Assembly: GCA_023261345.1 (NCBI GenBank)
Contig: JAHFPE010000019.1
Coordinates: 1-8,406 of the forward strand
Direction of reading: 5' to 3'
DNA length: 8,406 nt
Origin: Candidatus Woesearchaeota archaeon
Lineage (GTDB): Archaea; Nanobdellota; Nanobdellia; Woesearchaeales; ARS49
Shown: in pieces, positions 5,955-8,406 of the stretch
Numbering within the stretch: the stretch's first letter is position 1
Layout of the letters: the number at the start of each line of letters is the position of its first letter
Notes under the pieces: generated by a model
The model's database searches: none
What the model was told of the DNA's origin: nothing
Seen by the model: only the letters and a program-made list of their open reading frames with translations
Position numbers and translations under genes: made by a program

Positions 5955-6827
5955 ATGCAAGCATATCTTGATATTGTTCGACGTATTTTAGAAACAGGAA
6001 TGCGAAAAAAAACAAGGCAAGGACCAGAATGCGTGATGATTCCTGGCATGTTTTTTGAGCATGATATGGCAAAGGGTTTTCCACTACTCACGACGAAAAA
6101 AATTCCTTTTCGACTGATTGCAACTGAACTCGAATTTTTCATTAAAGGAATCACAGACAAACATTGGCTACAAGAACGCAAGAATCACATCTGGGATGAG
6201 TGGGCATCACCACAAAAAGCACCATACGGACATGATGCAGAATCAAAAAAAAGAATGCTTGCAGAGCGAGATTTAGGTCCAGTATACGGATTTCAATGGA
6301 GACATTTTGGGGCAGAATACACTTCATTTGACGCAGACTATGCGGGAAAAGGAATTGACCAATTAGCAAGCGTCATACGCACGCTCTCTAACAATCCCTC
6401 TGATCGTCGAATGATTGTTTCAGCATGGAATCCTTCTGATTTGCACAAGATGGGACTTCCTGCTTGTCATTACTCTTGGCAAGTCCTTGTTGTGGATGGC
6501 AAACTCAACTTACTTTGGAATCAACGCTCCGTAGATGTGATGCTTGGACTACCATTTAACATTTCAAGCTACGCATTACTCTTGCATCTTCTCGCTAAAG
6601 AAGCGCATCTTGGAGAAGGACGCCTCATTGGCTTTCTTGCTGACTGTCACATTTTTGATAATCATGTTGTGGGCGCGAAAGAACAACTCTCAAGGCAAGC
6701 AGCACAGTATCCACTCCCAACAATCGAGACAACAAAATTCGAAAGTATATTTACATGGACTTCTGAGCAAACAACTATTCTCAATTATCAAAGCCATCCA
6801 AAAATCGAATTTGAAATTGCAATATGA
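5955..6827 (+). CDS. thyA: Thymidylate synthase (ThyA type)
   Basis: 290 aa, complete. It converts dUMP and 5,10-methylene-tetrahydrofolate to dTMP and dihydrofolate in the cytoplasm. Landmarks: FPLLTTKK (42-49), ELEFFIKG (58-65), HIWDEWA (78-84), DLGPVYGFQWR (106-116), DRRMIVSAWNP (150-160) with the phosphate-binding Arg pair, catalytic Cys in LPACH (C171), NQRSVD (189-194), GLPFNISSYALL (198-209) and the canonical C-terminus EIAI. The dUMP-binding HxY motif reads H232-I-F234, so the usual Tyr is Phe. A short insertion (about 85-104) precedes DLGPVYG. Length is typical for the family. A TATA box and ribosome binding site stand just upstream. Dihydrofolate reductase follows after 51 bp, the expected partner because ThyA oxidises the folate cofactor. 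Confidence 0.97.
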   Translation: MQAYLDIVRRILETGMRKKTRQGPECVMIPGMFFEHDMAKGFPLLTTKKIPFRLIATELEFFIKGITDKHWLQERKNHIWDEWASPQKAPYGHDAESKKRMLAERDLGPVYGFQWRHFGAEYTSFDADYAGKGIDQLASVIRTLSNNPSDRRMIVSAWNPSDLHKMGLPACHYSWQVLVVDGKLNLLWNQRSVDVMLGLPFNISSYALLLHLLAKEAHLGEGRLIGFLADCHIFDNHVVGAKEQLSRQAAQYPLPTIETTKFESIFTWTSEQTTILNYQSHPKIEFEIAI

Positions 6828-6834
6828 AAAAACC

Positions 6835-6843
6835 TTATAAAAA
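6835..6843 (+). promoter_or_regulatory. TATA box of the dihydrofolate reductase gene
   Basis: TTATAAAAA is centred about 40 bp before the ATG at 6879, preceded by the A-rich GAAAAAACC. No Shine-Dalgarno sequence lies before that ATG, which fits a short-leader or leaderless archaeal transcript. A second TATAAAATA at 6862-6870 is too close to serve this start. Confidence 0.45.
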
Positions 6844-6878
6844 GGCAATAGGAAAAGTAAATATAAAATAAAATTCAA

Positions 6879-7355
6879 ATGACAATATCCATGATTGTGG
6901 GAATGACAAGAGCAGGAGTTATTGGCAACAACAACTCTCTCCCCTGGCACATCCCCGAAGACCTCGCAAACTTCAAGCAACTCACCAAAGGAAATATCGT
7001 TATCATGGGACGAAAAACATTTGAGTCAATAGGAAAACCACTTCCGAACAGAATAAACATGGTTGTAAGCAAGACATTACCTTCGCAACAAATCCCCGGC
7101 GTGATAATTCTTCGAACATTTGACCTTGCGCTTGTAGAGGCACAAAAATCTAATAAGCAAATCTTCATTATTGGAGGCAACTCTATTTTTTCAGAAGGAC
7201 TAAAAGTTGCAGAAACTCTTCACGTCTCGTGGATAAAAAAAGAATACGCGGGAAACGTTTATTTTCCTACAATCGATTGGACAGAATGGCAAGAAGTAAC
7301 GAACATACCCCACGAAACGTTTGATTATTGCGTCTATAAACGAAAGAGCACGTAA
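6879..7355 (+). CDS. folA: Dihydrofolate reductase
   Basis: 158 aa, complete and of usual bacterial length. It reduces dihydrofolate to tetrahydrofolate with NADPH and replenishes the cofactor consumed by the adjacent thymidylate synthase. The family pattern is clear: GVIGNNNSLPW (13-23) including the flexible active-site loop, PEDLANFK (26-33) with D28 at the place of the catalytic acid (E. coli D27), VIMGRKTFESIGKPLPNR (41-58) for NADPH binding and the substrate-binding Arg, IFIIGG (95-100) with the Gly-Gly of the cofactor site, and the C-terminal FDYCVYKR strand. The ATG at 6879 is chosen over the one at 6891 because residues 2-6 supply the first beta strand (compare MISLIAA in E. coli). 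No ribosome binding site is visible. Confidence 0.96.
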   Translation: MTISMIVGMTRAGVIGNNNSLPWHIPEDLANFKQLTKGNIVIMGRKTFESIGKPLPNRINMVVSKTLPSQQIPGVIILRTFDLALVEAQKSNKQIFIIGGNSIFSEGLKVAETLHVSWIKKEYAGNVYFPTIDWTEWQEVTNIPHETFDYCVYKRKST

Positions 7356-7423
7356 CATGCATAAAGTACATAAAGGACCACCAGGAAAAACTTAAAACGA
7401 AAATATTTACCGTAAAAACTTGA

Positions 7424-7449
7424 CTGCCAGACCTGTAAGTTAGGCAGGT
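7424..7449. repeat. Two overlapping inverted repeats in the purH leader
   Basis: CTGCC (7424-7428) can pair with GGCAG (7443-7447), and ACCTG (7431-7435) can pair with CAGGT (7445-7449). The right arms share CAG, so the two stems exclude each other. This could be a small switch, an operator or a dispersed repeat. Confidence 0.4.
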
Positions 7450-7465
7450 AAGAAAAAACAGGATT

Positions 7466-7470
7466 GGAGG
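7466..7470 (+). promoter_or_regulatory. Ribosome binding site of the IMP cyclohydrolase gene
   Basis: GGAGG ends four bases before the ATG at 7475. It is the clearest Shine-Dalgarno on the right side of the window and fixes this start. Confidence 0.65.
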
Positions 7471-7474
7471 AATT

Positions 7475-8122
7475 ATGACACCGGACAAAGTATACATTCA
7501 AAGAGCACTTATTAGCGTTAGCGATAAGTCCGGGCTTGCAGAACTTCTCAAACAACTCGATCCAAAAACAACAGGTATTGAAGTGCTTTCAACAGGAGGA
7601 ACTGCGCGAGAAATACGCAAGTTAGGTTATACTGCGCGTGATGTGAAGGACTACACAGGGCTTCCTGAATCACCAGATGATTTAGTTAAGACACTTCATC
7701 CTAAAATTCATGGCGGGTTTTTGCTTGACCCAAATGAACCAACCCATTCTCAGTACATGAAAGAGCAAGGAATTGTTCCAATTGACCTTGCTGTCGTAAA
7801 CCTCTATCCCTTCGCGCAAACTGTTTCAATTCCTTGTGCTACTGTGGAGCAGGTTCGAGTGAAAATTGATATTGGTGGACCTTGCATGGTTCGTTCTGCA
7901 GCAAAAAGCTTCAAACGAGTCGCAGTAATTGTAAACTGGCAAAGTACTAATCTTTTACAAAGAGATGAACATGGAGTTTTTACCACGCTAGAGAGCAGGG
8001 CAGCACTCGCAAAACTCGCATTTGAACACACAGCCGGATTTGATCGAGCGGTTGATACCTATCTTTCAACACTATCCGCGAACGACATTGCGGGTTATTA
8101 TTTGGGAGCAAATAAAACATGA
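7475..8122 (+). CDS. purH: IMP cyclohydrolase, stand-alone PurH N-terminal domain
   Basis: 215 aa, about the size of only the N-terminal domain of bifunctional PurH (normally 510-590 aa). It closes FAICAR to IMP, the last step of purine synthesis. Landmarks: RALISVSDKSGL (10-21), LSTGGTA (38-44), KTLHPKIHGG (72-81), PIDLAVVNLYPF (102-113), DIGGP (132-136) and SAAKSF (141-146). The residues aligning with the catalytic set of vertebrate ATIC (K66, Y104, D125, K137) are K72, Y111, D132 and K144, so it should be active. It ends cleanly after the AFEHTAGFDRAVDTYL helix, then overlaps the AICAR formyltransferase start by ATGA. The split lies at the natural domain boundary, so it looks like an evolved separation rather than a frameshift. 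Confidence 0.95.
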   Translation: MTPDKVYIQRALISVSDKSGLAELLKQLDPKTTGIEVLSTGGTAREIRKLGYTARDVKDYTGLPESPDDLVKTLHPKIHGGFLLDPNEPTHSQYMKEQGIVPIDLAVVNLYPFAQTVSIPCATVEQVRVKIDIGGPCMVRSAAKSFKRVAVIVNWQSTNLLQRDEHGVFTTLESRAALAKLAFEHTAGFDRAVDTYLSTLSANDIAGYYLGANKT

Positions 8123-8406
8123 GCGACCCTAAAGACTTGTACAGAGAAGCCACCACAAAAGAATGGCCATTGAAAGTTGAACTAACGATTGATAGGCACA
8201 CAGTATATCATAAAGAACGTGACCTGAAATACGGTACAAATCCAGGACAGGCAGCAGCAGTATTTAATCCACATGGAAACACTCCTCTTTTTATCGAAGT
8301 TAAAACAGGCAAAGGTGGTCCGTCGCAAACAAATTATGAAGATATTGATCGTGCATTACGCATCCATCGTTCCTTAGATACAATGACCGATAATCCTGCA
8401 GTTGTG
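8119..8406 (+). CDS. purH: AICAR formyltransferase, stand-alone PurH C-terminal domain (3' partial)
   Basis: 96 residues are visible before the window ends, with no stop. It transfers a formyl group from 10-formyl-tetrahydrofolate to AICAR, giving FAICAR for the enzyme encoded just upstream. The diagnostic segment is LKYGTNPGQAAAVF (36-49), matching the LRYGxNPHQxAA start of the AICARFT domain, followed by GPSQTNYEDIDRALR (67-81), equivalent to LSYNNxxDxDAA. Residues 1-35 are an N-terminal extension not clearly found in bifunctional PurH. The ATG overlaps the stop of the upstream gene by four bases and no separate promoter is visible, so translation is probably coupled and could help keep the two subunits in balance. 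Confidence 0.92.
   Translation, partial: MSDPKDLYREATTKEWPLKVELTIDRHTVYHKERDLKYGTNPGQAAAVFNPHGNTPLFIEVKTGKGGPSQTNYEDIDRALRIHRSLDTMTDNPAVV

Larger units (their letters stand above)
7356..7474 (+). promoter_or_regulatory. Intergenic promoter and leader of the purH pair
   Basis: This 119-bp gap holds a candidate AT-rich promoter element (AAAATATTTA, 7400-7409), an inverted-repeat element (7424-7449) and GGAGG (7466-7470). The spacing would place a start site near 7430, within or just ahead of the dyad, so the dyad may be only partly in the mRNA. Confidence 0.35.

Noticed and set aside
6862..6870. TATAAAATA as the promoter of the dihydrofolate reductase gene
   Set aside because: It would place the transcript start inside the gene, after the ATG at 6879. 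It could serve only a shorter form starting at 6891, which would lose the first beta strand.
1..8406. tRNA genes, CRISPR arrays, insertion sequences or integrases
   Set aside because: No regularly spaced repeats, no TTCGA-type T-arm within a cloverleaf, and no transposase or integrase motifs were seen on either strand.

Overview
The window looks like a moderately AT-rich, gene-dense microbial genome. An archaeon of the DPANN type (Woesearchaeota/Pacearchaeota-like) is my best guess, at roughly 60%. TATA-like boxes sit 35-45 bp ahead of thyA and the dihydrofolate reductase gene. The latter has no Shine-Dalgarno sequence and a very short predicted leader. Bacterial-type folate and purine genes with purH split in two also fit. 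A CPR-type bacterium is the main alternative. No rRNA, tRNA, CRISPR array, transposase or integrase was seen.

Left part (1-3786, + strand): three tightly overlapping genes form one translational unit. The first enters from outside the window. It carries the C-terminal lobe of an SNF2-family ATPase fused to a class I SAM-dependent methyltransferase. The second (358 aa) is unrecognised. The third (223 aa) resembles the alkyladenine DNA glycosylase (AAG/MPG) family, but the position aligning with the catalytic glutamate is alanine. SNF2 motor, methyltransferase and glycosylase-like fold together suggest a DNA-modification, repair or defence module that I cannot match to a described system. This is the most interesting part of the window.

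Middle (3872-5236, - strand): a complete DEAD-box RNA helicase with a histidine-rich tail. Its leader can fold so that the Shine-Dalgarno sequence is paired, which suggests post-transcriptional control. A 718-bp intergenic region (5237-5954) separates it from the divergent thyA. That region holds several inverted and direct repeats, TATA-like boxes and T-rich tracts, but no convincing gene.

Right part (5955-8406, + strand): thymidylate synthase, dihydrofolate reductase, stand-alone IMP cyclohydrolase, and the start of a stand-alone AICAR formyltransferase. ThyA turns methylene-tetrahydrofolate into dihydrofolate and DHFR regenerates tetrahydrofolate. AICAR formyltransferase uses 10-formyl-tetrahydrofolate, and IMP cyclohydrolase closes the purine ring. 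The four genes form a one-carbon and nucleotide-synthesis block.
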